This document shows positions 11,392 through 24,000 of a DNA stretch of 64,000 bases, in pieces (position 1 is the stretch's first letter; the number at the start of each line of letters is the position of its first letter). A program made the position numbers and the translations under genes. The notes beneath the pieces were generated by a model. The model saw nothing but the letters and a program-made list of their open reading frames with translations. It did not search any database and was not told where the DNA came from. Source of the DNA: Leptidea sinapis (Eukaryota > Arthropoda > Insecta > Lepidoptera > Pieridae); NCBI RefSeq assembly GCF_905404315.1, contig NC_066275.1:744001-808000 (forward strand). Reading direction: 5' to 3'.

Positions 11392-11590
11392 AATATGCAA
11401 ATATTGGGGTTGAGCAGGTTATCAACTGTAAAGTAGATCATGTATATGAAGCCACAACCTGATAGTTGAACAGAGCAAACAGAATTTTATAACGAGGCGG
11501 TACTCGAACGGTTAGCTCATTTGGTTAGAGCACCGGCACGGAACGCCGGAGGTCGTGGGTTCGAATCCCGCATCGTTCATAAAATTTTGT
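11392..11590 (+). repeat. SINE-2 with a foldable tRNA-like domain (11506-11579)
   Basis: Bases 11506-11579 fold as a complete cloverleaf: acceptor GAACGGT with ATCGTTC, D-stem GCTC/GAGC, anticodon stem CCGGC/GCCGG, T-stem GTGGG/CCCGC with loop TTCGAAT. The anticodon loop is ACGGAAC, with C instead of the invariant U33. The nominal anticodon GGA would be serine, yet the long serine variable arm is missing. Related copies lie at 1441, 28799 and 29716. It is therefore called a tRNA-derived repeat. Confidence 0.7.
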
Positions 11591-12318
11591 TTTTCAAAGG
11601 AGAATGGGACTTTTGGGCCTGATGGTTAAGAAGTTGAAATATACTTTAAAAAAAGGGTTTATTTTTCTGATGTAAAATACAAAAAACTAGCTCATTATGC
11701 AATCTACAAACCGAAAAAACATTAAATAAAGAAAATCGATTAAAATGACGTAATCGAATGAATATTTAATTGATTAAAATAACATTAAGATCCAGTTGTT
11801 TTATTTCAATAAAATTAGTAAGGTGCATAGTTTATGTTCGAATTATTATTACGAATAAAATATATTATTATCTCAGAAATAAACAGAACTGAGCAATTAT
11901 TTTATTATCAATAGATCGATCAATAAATCGATTTACATAAAAAATAGATACTAGTGAAATCTTTGTTCCTCAACGCTAACTTCACTTTGACAATGACAGT
12001 CTGACAGATCATTTCGTTTCTTCGTCATTGTCACTTCGTTTCTTGTTATATTCGTTGAGTTATGCCGATACCGACTTGTTAACTACCTACCCAATTGAAT
12101 TCCAAGGAAAGTAATTATTGTCTCTAGCAGTCTGTTTTACATTTCATGTATGAGCTATTGAGTATATATTATTCTTATCTGAGCAAATAAAACTATCTTT
12201 TAATTTAGGTATACTATATTATATTATCTTATTACGATAATACAAAAAAATGTCGTTACAGTAGTAGATAGGTATACGTAGATAGGTAGGTATTTTTTAT
12301 CTAAAACAAAAAACAAGG
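11591..12318. other. AT-rich intergenic DNA, nothing recognised
   Basis: No coding or repeat signal could be supported. Confidence 0.4.
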
Positions 12319-12780
12319 TTGGTAAAAGGCATAAAAGACATTTATTTTCTCAAAATTGATTCCTTTAGAATTCTTTTTGATGTCATTTCTTATACTACTA
12401 GATACTACTACCGCTTCGGAAACAAATGGCGCTCTGAAAGAGAAGAAGCGGCGCAAGAAACTCTCCCAGCATTCTTTTTTTTTGCGCTCTTTTCAATAAA
12501 AATATACAATATTGTACAGTCATTTCTATCGCTATAAAATAATCACAATCTAGTCCCAGGCTGTCCGATCATTTAGATATTCAGCAGTGGAGTAATAGGA
12601 TTTACGACAGAGCCATTTTTTTATAAAACATTTAAATTTATTTATAGATAATCCCTGCACAGTGGCTAGGACTTTATTGTAGAAGTGTATACATTTATTT
12701 TTTGTTATCACCTGGGCCCAGGAATGTATGGAAGCGTTTCAATCTCCTTTTATTTGGTGGTCCTTTCCAATTGGATATGT
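12319..12780 (-). mobile_element. LINE family B 3' end, copy 1
   Basis: Nearly identical to 39071-39450. The minus strand carries the tail of a LINE reverse transcriptase and a 3' UTR with GAGAGTTTCTTGCGCCGC. See copy 2 for the protein evidence. Confidence 0.75.
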
Positions 12781-13009
12781 GTTAATGTTATCTTAATAAA
12801 TAAATAACATTTGTATACGAAACCTTTATTAGTTGACAAAGGTTTAATATAATTGTGCTCAACAGTCTTTATAATTATAGAATAATACGATCACGCGACT
12901 AGTTTAATAATTAGTATTATTATTATTGATGTATAATAATTATGAAGGACACAGTAATACGAGTATCAATTTACTGTACAATCTATACAAATATTATATA
13001 CTTAATCAA

Positions 13010-13310
13010 AACTGATTGTGAAACTGAAGTGGCAGTGGGCAGGGCAGATAGTTCGACGGACAGATTACCGGTGGGGCAGTAAAGTCCTCGAATGGCGACC
13101 ACGTACCGGAAGACTCAGTGTTGGTAGGCCCCCCACAAGATGGACCGACGACCTAGTCAAGATCGCCGGAATACGTTGGATGAGGGCAGCGCAGGACTGT
13201 TCATCATGAAGATCTTTGGGGAGGTCTTTATCCAGCAGCGGACGTATTCCGGCTCATCCGCTATCAAAACTACAGTACAGTGGCCTTTAGATAAAGAAAA
13301 AGATAAGAAA
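13010..13310 (+). mobile_element. RTE-like LINE 3' end
   Basis: It encodes KLKWQWAGQIVRRTDYRWG, VLEWRPRTGRLSVGRPPTRW and TDDLVKIAGIRWMRAAQD, the characteristic C-terminus of RTE-clade reverse transcriptases, then GGAGGTCTTTATCCAGCAG. It is 5'-truncated and decays after the DDE-free C-terminal segment. Confidence 0.85.
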
Positions 13311-13978
13311 ATTGCCAATTATTTGAATATTGTTATATTATCAAGATAAAAGTATTGTACGATAATATGCTGTTAATGAATTAATACAAAGTTGTTATGG
13401 TAATTATTATAAAGCGTTGCTTTTATCTACAAATAGTAGTAGAACAAAATACGTCCAGTGTTGCCGCCTATTACACCGTAGTGTAATCATTTGTAGTGTG
13501 TACTAGTAGTAATAAACTTTGCCACAGTATGCCCCATCTTAATACTCCAACGTGATTGCAGAATACTTTAATAATAAGAATTATTTATTTCTTTCAGACA
13601 CAGAGAAACATACAAAATATGTTAGTAAAATAACTTAAATTTAATAATATAATTATATATACAGTATACTACAACCACTACGCACATGTCCACCCGTCCA
13701 GTGTACTGAATTGTTTCACATCTATTAATTACCTAGTGGTATATACCTATAGATCTTGCACTAGTCCGTAGGCATTTAACCCAACACCAGATGAAACACT
13801 AGAGTTGTCAGCCTGTATGTTGTAATGTGTTATTGGCTTAATAATGGAGACTCGAACGATATATTAAAATCCTATTGTATTTAATTTTTTAATTGTAAAA
13901 TAAAACTTATGTTGTAATTGTTATGACTCTACATGTGTTTAAGTAAGGGGCTATAGCATGAAACCGCCTTTTTATTGA
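13311..13978. other. AT-rich intergenic DNA, nothing recognised
   Basis: No supported feature. Confidence 0.4.
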
Positions 13979-14515
13979 AATAGGTCCTTCGAATTGACAT
14001 AGAACCTTCATTATTTGAGATTTTTAATTAAAACTTTTTTGAAATGGTACCTATGAACTTCTACTTTAAAAAAATGTGCAGCGTTCGATTATACACTTTC
14101 AGTCGTATTTTTTATTCAACTTAGACAAGAACGATGGATAATTCAACAATCCGAGTAATTTTTGAATTCGAGTTCCGACGCGGAACAAACGCGGCAAAAA
14201 CAGTTCGCAATATCAAAGTTGCGTTTGGAGAGTGGACTGCATGATCTGAATGATGAACCACTGAATGAACGCACCGTGCGATTTTGGTTTAAACGCTTTC
14301 GTGATGGAAACTTTGATTTGAAGAACAAACTACGTGGAAGACCGCCCACACAGGTAATGGATAACAATGAATTGAAAGAGTGGTTTGGTGAAAGCGGATC
14401 CGAGCTAAACTACACAGGAATTAGCGGCATGGTTTAACGTTACCTAACCAACAATATATTGACCCATTTGCGTCAAATCAATATAATTAAAAATATATGA
14501 AAAATGGGAGGAAAA
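13979..14515 (+). pseudogene. mariner-like transposon fragment, copy 1
   Basis: The 5' end (TAGGTCCTTCGAATTGACAT) and the leader match the copy at 21834. The reading frame has homology to the mariner DNA-binding N-terminus (EFRRGTNAAKTVRNI, then in another frame NERTVRFWFKRFRDGNFDL and GRPPTQV) but is frameshifted. It stops before the catalytic domain. Confidence 0.75.
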
Positions 14516-14913
14516 ATATGATTAATTATATACAAGTACTAGAATCTTTCAAACATATTTTTGTCAAATTCAAATCTTCTGTTTAAATACCTTGAAATTC
14601 ATCACAATGACGAATTTGCCTGCTGGCTTGTACGTAACAACGTTTGAAACTGAAATATATTTAAATTTATACTTTTAATTATATATATTTATATTTTTAC
14701 TTATATTTAAATTTATTCAAGAATTCCGGATCATGATTTACAGTAATTGTAAATCATTGTATATTATATTGTATGTTACAATTATTATATATTACAGCTT
14801 TTTTTAGACTACGGTGTAACAGATGGTTACTTACGGTCAGCATACATATCGTAAACATTATTCACTCATACCCTGCGATAGATTGTTGTGTTTCTTTGTA
14901 TCTATCTCATAAT
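14516..14913 (+). promoter_or_regulatory. 5' flank of gene 2
   Basis: AT-rich. It contains a possible 3' splice site TTACAG at about 14792-14797 and an in-frame upstream ATG at 14773. No TATA box or initiator could be assigned with confidence. Confidence 0.3.
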
Positions 14914-15099
14914 ATGTTTAAGATAATTCAATACGAGAAATTTGTTCAAAATCGAGTTGTAGCGTACTTTAGAAGTTATAATGTGTGGACAAAAGAAAAA
15001 GTAGTGGTTTCGCCTTTTAAAGACGTGGATATACCGGATGTAACAATCTCAGAATACATTTGGAGCAAGATTCATAGATGGCCGAACAAAATAGCAGTT
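14914..15099 (+). CDS. Gene 2 exon 1 (residues 1-62)
   Basis: It encodes the N-terminus up to WPNKIAV. The stretch VSPFKDVDIPDVTISEYIW is typical of insect 4CL-like proteins ahead of the first core beta strand. The donor is GTT|GTGAGT, phase 0. A TTACAG at about 14792-14797 could be the acceptor of a 5'-UTR intron, so transcription may begin further upstream. No signal peptide or membrane segment is evident after the chosen Met. Confidence 0.85.
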
Positions 15100-18000
15100 G
15101 TGAGTACAATAATATGAATTAGGTTTTTTTACACGCTATTTATTAGCTTCACTTGTGTGTATGTTTGTTTGTAAACGACTCATTTGTGCGCGATCTTGAT
15201 CCACTTTAATTTTAAATATCAACCATTATGTTCAACCAATTTATCTAATATTAAGAAATTTTCGAATAACGAAGTGATTTTTTAATAAAACAATACAAAT
15301 AATAGATTAAAAAAAAGTTTTTATAATTAAACCAAACTAAAAAGAAGAAATATTTTATATTTTTAGCACGGTTTTCTGTGTGTTTTTAGTTTTTTTTAAC
15401 TCCTTTTTTCTAAATCCTTAATAGATAGTTTTTGTCCGGTAAAGAAGCTCGCTTTGTGTGGGGGTTCCTGTCATGAATATATTTTGATTTTTCTTGAGTC
15501 TTGTCTGGTTTTTGACAGATTAATAAGAAAACTTGATATATAATAAGGACCCTTAACATTAATGATATTCGACTTGTTCCATCTACTACTAGGCTCCGTA
15601 AAAATTGCTAAATCTTTTAAAGTGGATTGTCTTATATTTTATAATAAACTCCCAAATGATATTAAAATATTATTACCTATTAAAAAATTTAAATGTATCG
15701 TAAAAAATATATTAACATCTAAGGCTTATTATAATGTGAAAGATTATTTGAATGATAAAGATATGTAGTTGGAATTAACGTTCTAAATTTTGTTAATGAA
15801 TATTGTTATACTCATTTGAATGCTATTATAACTTTTGTAGTTCATGTCAGTATGCACTAAATCTAATATAAAAAATTCTCATGTCGCGGTGTATGTAGTT
15901 AAACTCCTTCGAAAGGCTTGACCGATTCTCATGAAATTTTGAGTGCATATTGGGTAGGTCTGAGAATCGGACAATATCTATTTTTCATCCCCCTAAATGT
16001 TAAGGGAGGTCCATGGCAATTTTTTTTGACATTTTGTTTTAAATTTGTTTGATTATGAGTCAGCATTAAAAATATATACAAATTCAAATTTTCACCCATC
16101 AACGATCAACAGTTACTTTTGTATCGCGATTTTAATATCGGCAATACAACATTTGCTGGGTCAGCTAGTAACTTATAAAGTTTTACAGTGAATAAAGATT
16201 TTTTTGACTTTGACTTTGTGTATAATAGTAGTATTCATAAAAATAGTTTTTAGTTTACCAACGATGATTACGTAAACGATATTACAATGTGGATTGAATA
16301 GTATTATAGTCGTTATTTTTTTGGATTTTATGGTTCACACTTGTCTTGTTTTACTGGATTGTATTATTTTTTTAAATATATATGTTTAAACTTTTGTATA
16401 ATCAATATGCATGTATTTAAAGTTTATTTTTTGTGATTGACGTTGACGAGCAATCTTTTGATTTTATGTCAATAAAATATTTTTGACTTTGATAACAGAA
16501 CCAGCTTTCCCCATGACAGGATCATTAAGTTACTAATGTTTGCTAACACCTTATCGACTATTTAATGCTTGAACTATAAGATATAAGAAAAGTAAAGCAA
16601 CCATGGGTATCGTATTCCAGCCGCCAAAAACAAAAACAATTTGAATTTGAACTGTTGCATTTGGGATTGAAAGGCAGTGGGTGCCGATGTTATTACAGCC
16701 ATATGAGATTTCATCTTTACAATTCAAATGACGTGAAGTCAGGTTGACGGGCGCAGTGTAATATGATCGAAGTAGACTATTAAAAATAATAATAATATTG
16801 ACACACTCTCACACAAATTATCTTGTCCCAAACTAGGCATAGCATATAGGTGCAAGACAACGATATATTAAATACAATATATACTTACTTAAACATACAT
16901 AAATACAAATAAACATCCATGACTAGGATACAAACATCATATAAATGATTACACCTACCGGGATTCAAACCCGGGACACTAACCACTGAGCTACAGGGGT
17001 CGTCAATACACCAACATATTACATTTAATACTTATGCTGGCTCACGTTTAGCTTCGCTTCAGCAAATGGTTAGCTATACTGTATATATTCCCTTCAAATT
17101 CTTTATCGGATTAAAAACTAAAAATGCACCCTTAGTCCATATTGTCTTTTTTGTTGGCTGCATTTATGGAGATGTTTTTCCATTCTTGTCAAATACGGCC
17201 GTTCCCAATATTCAGTCTATCTCTAACTTGAGATAAAAATTGTAACTGTCGTTGACTTTTCTGTTCCAATAAACTTATCGACGGTAACTCACCTTATCCG
17301 TCAATGGGACGACGTATAGGTTACCAGCGATAGAAGTTTGTATGGAAATTGCAATTCATGCGTCCCAATATATAACGATAAGAATGATTTATCGGGTATA
17401 TTGGGACAGTTTCAGATTATTGAAAGCTAATTACTGACAGTAGAAGGTAGTTATTTATCTCTATCTGTAGAAAGTATATTGGGAACGGTCGTTAGTTGCC
17501 AATGCAACTATACAATAAATCACGCAATCGTGATTGTGAAAGAATCAAACAAACATTTATAATTTTGTCAGCGAAATATTTTTATCTACGAGTTTTGATT
17601 CATTTAGCATTTTGTTTATTAACCTTGAAATGATAATAATATGATTAGAATAATAATCGAAGTGAGTTTTCTTATATTCCAACAAATACCTATGATCTAA
17701 AACTAGTTTAGCTCAAGGCACAACCAAAGTGTTTGCTTAATAGAACAACAGTTACTTAATACCTATTAACTGAGGTTGAAACTGGTTCTTGAGATTGTTG
17801 GCTGCGGTTTTGTTCGTACTTGTCATTGTAGATACCAATTATTTTATTATCTTTTTTACCACACAGTGTCTACAACATACTAGAAGTATCCACTCAGAAT
17901 CAAACCATGAATATTTAAAGTGTAATATTACAATTAATTATCTAATCAATAAGCCTCTTGTATAAATGTGAAAGTTTGTATGGATGTATGTTTGTTACGC

Positions 18001-21000
18001 TTTCACGCAATAACTACTGAATGGATGTTGATGAAACTCTACAATAATATAGCTTACACATCAGAATAACACATAAGCAATAGTTTATAAAGATATTGTG
18101 TGAATTATCTGAACTATAACCTGCCATCTGCGAGCTATTCAGGCGTGCGCCGTTGAAATCGTTGGAGTAATATTTATCTTAAATAGTCCTAAGAAAAGCC
18201 CGTGACAGCATATATATTATCATATTTTCTTTTTATGTATAAGCCATTATCACTGCAATAGTGATCGCCATAAATACAATAAAAGTTGATAATTTATTGT
18301 AAGATAGCGTCCACACGGACGATGACGCGGGCAGCAGCCAGTCTACTATAAGATTGGGAAACATAAGAAGTCCGCTCCGGTGGCACCTACGCCATTATAA
18401 ACTCCCAACAAAGTATGCGTCGTAGTTGCAAAATTTAAGACTAGATTTTTCACACCATAGGCTTTTTTTTCAGTTTAGTTTTAATAAGTGCTCCCTGTTG
18501 TTCTATGTTTCCTTTAAATAAAACATTTTTGAAGGATTAAAATGCGTGTGAATGGAACTGTGTTTTTACATTAAATTTTTACGTAAAATTAAATTTTTAT
18601 TTTAATTACAGATATCGGTTTCAGCAGGGACTGCAGATGAAATGAGTCAAAGATAGTATTTGTCATATTTGTCATTATGAAGTACATATAAGATATAATT
18701 GTGACAAATACTGTCATTGACTCATTTCATCTGCAGTCCCCCTGCGTTTTAATCCTTTAAGTGTTTTATTTCAATGTGTAAATATAATAATGTTTCCTCA
18801 CAGTGGGAATAACCAAACGGTTCGCACTTGTATCGACTTAAAATGATAATTCACTGTTCACATCCGTGACCCTGAGAATCCCCGACCATTGAAATCTGTA
18901 AATTATTTTTATGGTATTATTATTAGACATTGTTTTGTAACTGCTACCTTAACCAGTTCTTTTTGTTGTTTTATAATAACGGAGTATATCGAATAGATAT
19001 TATTTCTTCCAATTTGTAGTTTTACTCTGACTGGTCAGCTTTTTGGACTACTAAATTGACTTAAATTTTTGTAACAGTGCATCTACACTGCAATTGGTTC
19101 TGAGCATACCTTTTGATTTTACTCCAGGTTTTTCCGATGGCCGATCGTCAATGACAGTCCTTTGCCGGGTTTGGATGACCGCGTATGAGTTTTTCTTGAG
19201 CATACCAGCTCGGTATAAATTTGAAAACCCTTCGAAATATGTTGCCATCTCCATTGCAGTGTTAAAACTCTGTTGGTCGAAGGGGACTAAATGACACCGT
19301 TATTAAAGGTTCTTGTTTGAAATGTTGTCGGGCCAAATTTGCTTTTTGTATGTGAAGGGTTAATGGATCTGTTACAAAAAAGTTGACCCAAAATAGAGCA
19401 AAAAATTAAGAATTATGTGAACAAAAAGAAGGAGACACCTGAGATAGAAAATGCTAATCCAGAAATAAGGCCATTAATAAGGTTTTATGCCCCGAAAATC
19501 CCTGTGCAAAATTTTTTATTAATATTCTAAAATACACTTACTGTATATATTTACAAGTATTTAAATTTGTAATATAATGCGCTTATGTTTTACATTTATA
19601 TTGTATAAATAATTATAAAATACATTACAAACAATTAATAAATTATATATATAAATAAATATACTTATAATAAATGTGTAGAGATCAAATTTCTGTACAA
19701 AGAAAAAAAATGCGTAAGACCGAGTCAGGGGGATGTAAGAAGAGTCAAGAAATAGAACAAACCTCGATTTTTTTGATTTTTTTTTCTCTGACTGTTTGTC
19801 TGTTTGTACGGGCTAATCTCTTAATCTATGAAATTGAAATTTCCATGCATGATGATACCTTACATCCCCGGTCAATATCTCAGATACTTCTCATCCCGGA
19901 AAATTAAAGAGTTTTGGTGGGACAGTTAAAAACCTATAGTTACTTATATATAGCGTAGTACACAACAAATTAAGCACATAATTTCATAAAATTTGGCATG
20001 TTGATACGTTATATTACCGGTCCATATCTTAGATACTTTTATCCCGGAAAATAAAAGAGTTCGAGTGGAACAGTTAAAAACCTGTACTTACTTATATAGC
20101 GTAGTGCACAACAACTAATACTCATAATTTTATAAAATTTGGCATATTGATACCTTATATTACCGGTCAACTTAATCTAAAATACTTTACATCCCGGAAA
20201 TTTAAGGAGTTCCTGAAAAACTAAAGTAACATGTATATCTTAGTACACAAGAACTTATGCACCTAATTTAGTAAAACTTACTTACTTACCACATTGATAC
20301 TTTATATTGCCGGTAAACACTTTAAATACTTTTCATCCTAGAAAATTAAAGAGTTCCCTTGATATAGTAAAAAAACTATAGTAGCTTATATAGCTGAATG
20401 CACAAAAACTTATGCACCTAATTTAGCATGCTGCATGCTTGGCATGTTGATACCTTATATTGCTGGTCAACGTCTTAGATACCTTTCATCCCGAAAAATT
20501 ACTTAGTTCCTATGGGAATGTTACAAAACTAAATTAACTGCTATAGCCTACTGCACAATAACTTACGCACATAATTTAATGAAATTTGGCATGTTGATAC
20601 CTAATAGCATTGCCGGTCAACATCTTGGATTCTTTTCATCCGGGCAAATTAACGAGTTCCCGTAGAAAAGTAAAAAAACTAAAGTTTCTTATATAGTACA
20701 CAACAACTTATGCACCTAATTTAGTAAAAATTGTCAAGTTGATACCAAATATTGCCGGTAAAACAATGTGTATTATAAAACTTAAAAATACCATTAAAGT
20801 GACGGGTTCCCGCGAGAAAATAAAACAAATCGAAAAACAAAAATAAATCTATTGTATGTGACGGACGTCATTTTCGCATGAGGCACCTGAGGAGCGAGTG
20901 CGTGAATGAGAGTGATCTGAGGGCCTTCAATTCAAAATCAACTTTTAATAAGCGATGAGATTCCGATGCAGTTTAGTTTAGGTACCTAAACTGAATCACT

Positions 21001-24000
21001 AAAATTCGTACCAAAGGCACTTCACCTTTTACTGAATGGCACTTGGATCGCTTATAAAGAATGAACGAAATAAATTTGCCTGTGGTCCGTGGTGTGAGAA
21101 AGAGATGACACAGTCGTTGCATAAGTTTGTCTCTCTTACTCGAACCATATGCGTTGCGATTCAAAACCTAAAATGTTATGATTTTAGCGGTTTTTTTGCG
21201 TAGAAAATACAAAAAATACATTTTAATATTACGCTTTATAGCGTCAAATTATAAACCATTAAGCCCTTTTTGTGCTTATTAAATAATAGGAATATAAATA
21301 ACGCACCTCTATTGATGTTTTTCTATTTGTTTCGACGCTTTAACAGCTGTAACAATCTATGTAGACGTATAAATTATCTAAGGGTTAGAGTAGCGGTACA
21401 ATATTTTTATATTTGTATATATTTTCTAGGGCAATAGTACAAACTCCGAAAACGCAGTGAGAGAAAATTATTTGTCTGTTACATAACTGATAATTGAGGT
21501 GATATCGTCTCTGGCCGGTACAGCTGGCCTCTGATAACCTCACCTCTGACTTTTGGATAAAAGTTGAGATATTAACTATTGAAGGACAACTTGTATCAAA
21601 CTTGCCACACCTAACCTATTTCTGTCTGCTTAACTTTACCTATTTAATGTGTCGTTGATGAACACTTACAAAATCTTTTCAAAATAATATATTTTGGTTC
21701 TAAATGGTGTAAGGCAATTTAGATAACCACCAAATGAAAAACTGAAATAGATGATATTGTGTTTTAATTGCAGTATGCAAGCATTATATACTACAGCTAT
21801 AAACATATCTTTATGATAGGGGTTATAATATAATAGGTACTTCGAATTGACATAGAACCTTCATGGTTTGAGATTTTTGAGTGAAATTTTTTTCACATGG
21901 TACCTATGTAGTTCTTCTTTTAAAAATGTGCAACATATTATACATTTAACACTTTTAGTTGTATTTTTTATTAAAGTGATCGAAAATATCAGTATTTTTT
22001 GAATACGAGGTCCGACGCGGAACAAACGCAGCAGAAACAGCTCGCATTATCAATGTTGCGTTTGGAGAGGGGCTGCTAATAAACGCACCGCGCGATTTTT
22101 GTTTAAACGTTTTCTTGATGGATATTTTTATTTGAAGAACGAACCACGAGGAAGACCGTCCAGGTGAATAACAATGAATTGAAAAAGATAGTGGAAGCCG
22201 ATTCAAGTCTAACTACCCAGGAATTAGCGGCATGGTTTAACGTTACCGTACCAACAACATTGACGCATTTGCATCAAATCAATAAATTAAAAAAATGTGA
22301 AAAATATGTGCCTCATGATTGCGTGTTGAATCAATACAGAAATGAAGAAATATTGGATCGAATTACGACATGCGATGAAAAATGGATTCTGGCTGACTCC
22401 AGGTCAAATGCCGCAACAGCAAAGCTTACCAATAAAAAGGTAATGTAACTGTTTGGTGGTACCAGCATGGTTTTATTCACTATAGCTTTCTTCAATCTGG
22501 TCAAGCAATAACGGCAGATACCTTTGCCGAACTCCAAACAATTATAGCAAAGTAGCAGTGAAACAGCCCCGACTTATGAATCAATCTTCACCATTATTAT
22601 GAGAGACCTCTTACAGCACGAGAAACCGTTTCAACTCTACAGGAACTGCAAGTAGAAATCAATCATATATAATATGATGAATATGGATGTTTGTTTACGA
22701 GTCATGAATGTTTATATGTATTTATTTATGTTTAAATATGTATATTGTAGTAAATATATCGTTGTCTTGTACCCATAGTACAGGCAATGCCTAGTTTGGG
22801 GCAAGATAATTTGTGTAAAAGTGTGTCAATATTATATTATATACATTATTCGTCACCCTCCATTTTTGCCAGCCCTTGCTCCAACGGACAACCATATTTT
22901 TCGTGATTTGGCCAATTTTCTACGTGGTAAAAGGTTTTCTTCTCAGGCAATACAAAAAGCTTTCACACAGTTTGTCGAATCTAGATCACCACATTTCTAT
23001 CGCAAAGGCATAATTAATGACCTTCCTATTAGATGGCACCATGTATAGATAATAATGGTAATTGTTTTGATGAAATAAATATGTAAAATTAAAAAAAATA
23101 GGAAAAAGGTTGACCTAAAGGCCATCCCTGCAACTTCCCGCTGATTCTAAATTGTATAACGATTTTGAGCTCTGTCAGCTCAAAAATATAACTAATGCTG
23201 TTTTGAGCTCTTCGAGTTCAAAGACTTAGCTGTTCTATGTTTTTGAGCTGGCAGAGCTAAAATGTTTAATAAAACACTATTTTTTTAATCTTCAAACGAC
23301 AGTAACTATTTAAGGTAAATGAATCAACTGATTTTCACGTGGCTGGCACCATTCGACGCAATTCTAAGCCTCATGAAGAATCGTTGAATTTCAATTGATC
23401 AAACTCTGAAATTCAAAGTAATTCCGAAAAAACACATTTTTCGGTTTTCTTTCATCATGATCGATTCAAACGATTTTGATCGGCTTGGTTATGATCAAAA
23501 TGGTTTTTTTGATGATGATAAGTTTTTGAAGTTGTTTTTGATTAGGTTTTGAAGTCGATCGGTATAGCAGTTTTAAAGTTATTCTAAAAAACCTACCGGA
23601 GTTTTTAAAATCTACCGGTTCAATCTAAGTTTGGTCCAGCCCTTTCAAATGGCGCCAAATCCAATGAAATTATGCAAAGTTATAAAAGGTTTACATACAT
23701 CTATAGGATATATACTAATAATGTACCTAACTATAACCAACAGCAAGCATTAGCAACCTACAAATAAGACTTAAGGATATGTATAACAGGATTAAGTAGT
23801 GTTCATAGCTCGAAATGTTATACTTTCACCACAAAACTTGTCTTAAAACACCATGTTTGCGAGTTTTCTGCTTACTCTTCGCATTAAAATAAAAATAATA
23901 CTGAGCCGTAATGCATTGTATTGGAGAAGACATTTTATCACTCACCGTCGTGAACGAGTCGTTATCTCTTATGATACAAACAGTTCAAGCTATTAGCAAA

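Noticed and set aside
14773..14913. Longer N-terminus for gene 2 from an in-frame ATG
   Set aside because: The 47 extra residues are hydrophobic, unlike the family N-terminus, and a splice acceptor-like TTACAG lies inside. 559 residues already fit the family.
19051..19294. Small host gene on either strand
   Set aside because: Overlapping opposite frames with no similarity recognised and no splice partners.
19854..20800. CRISPR-like array
   Set aside because: Repeats are contiguous with no unique spacers, diverged, and in a eukaryotic intron.
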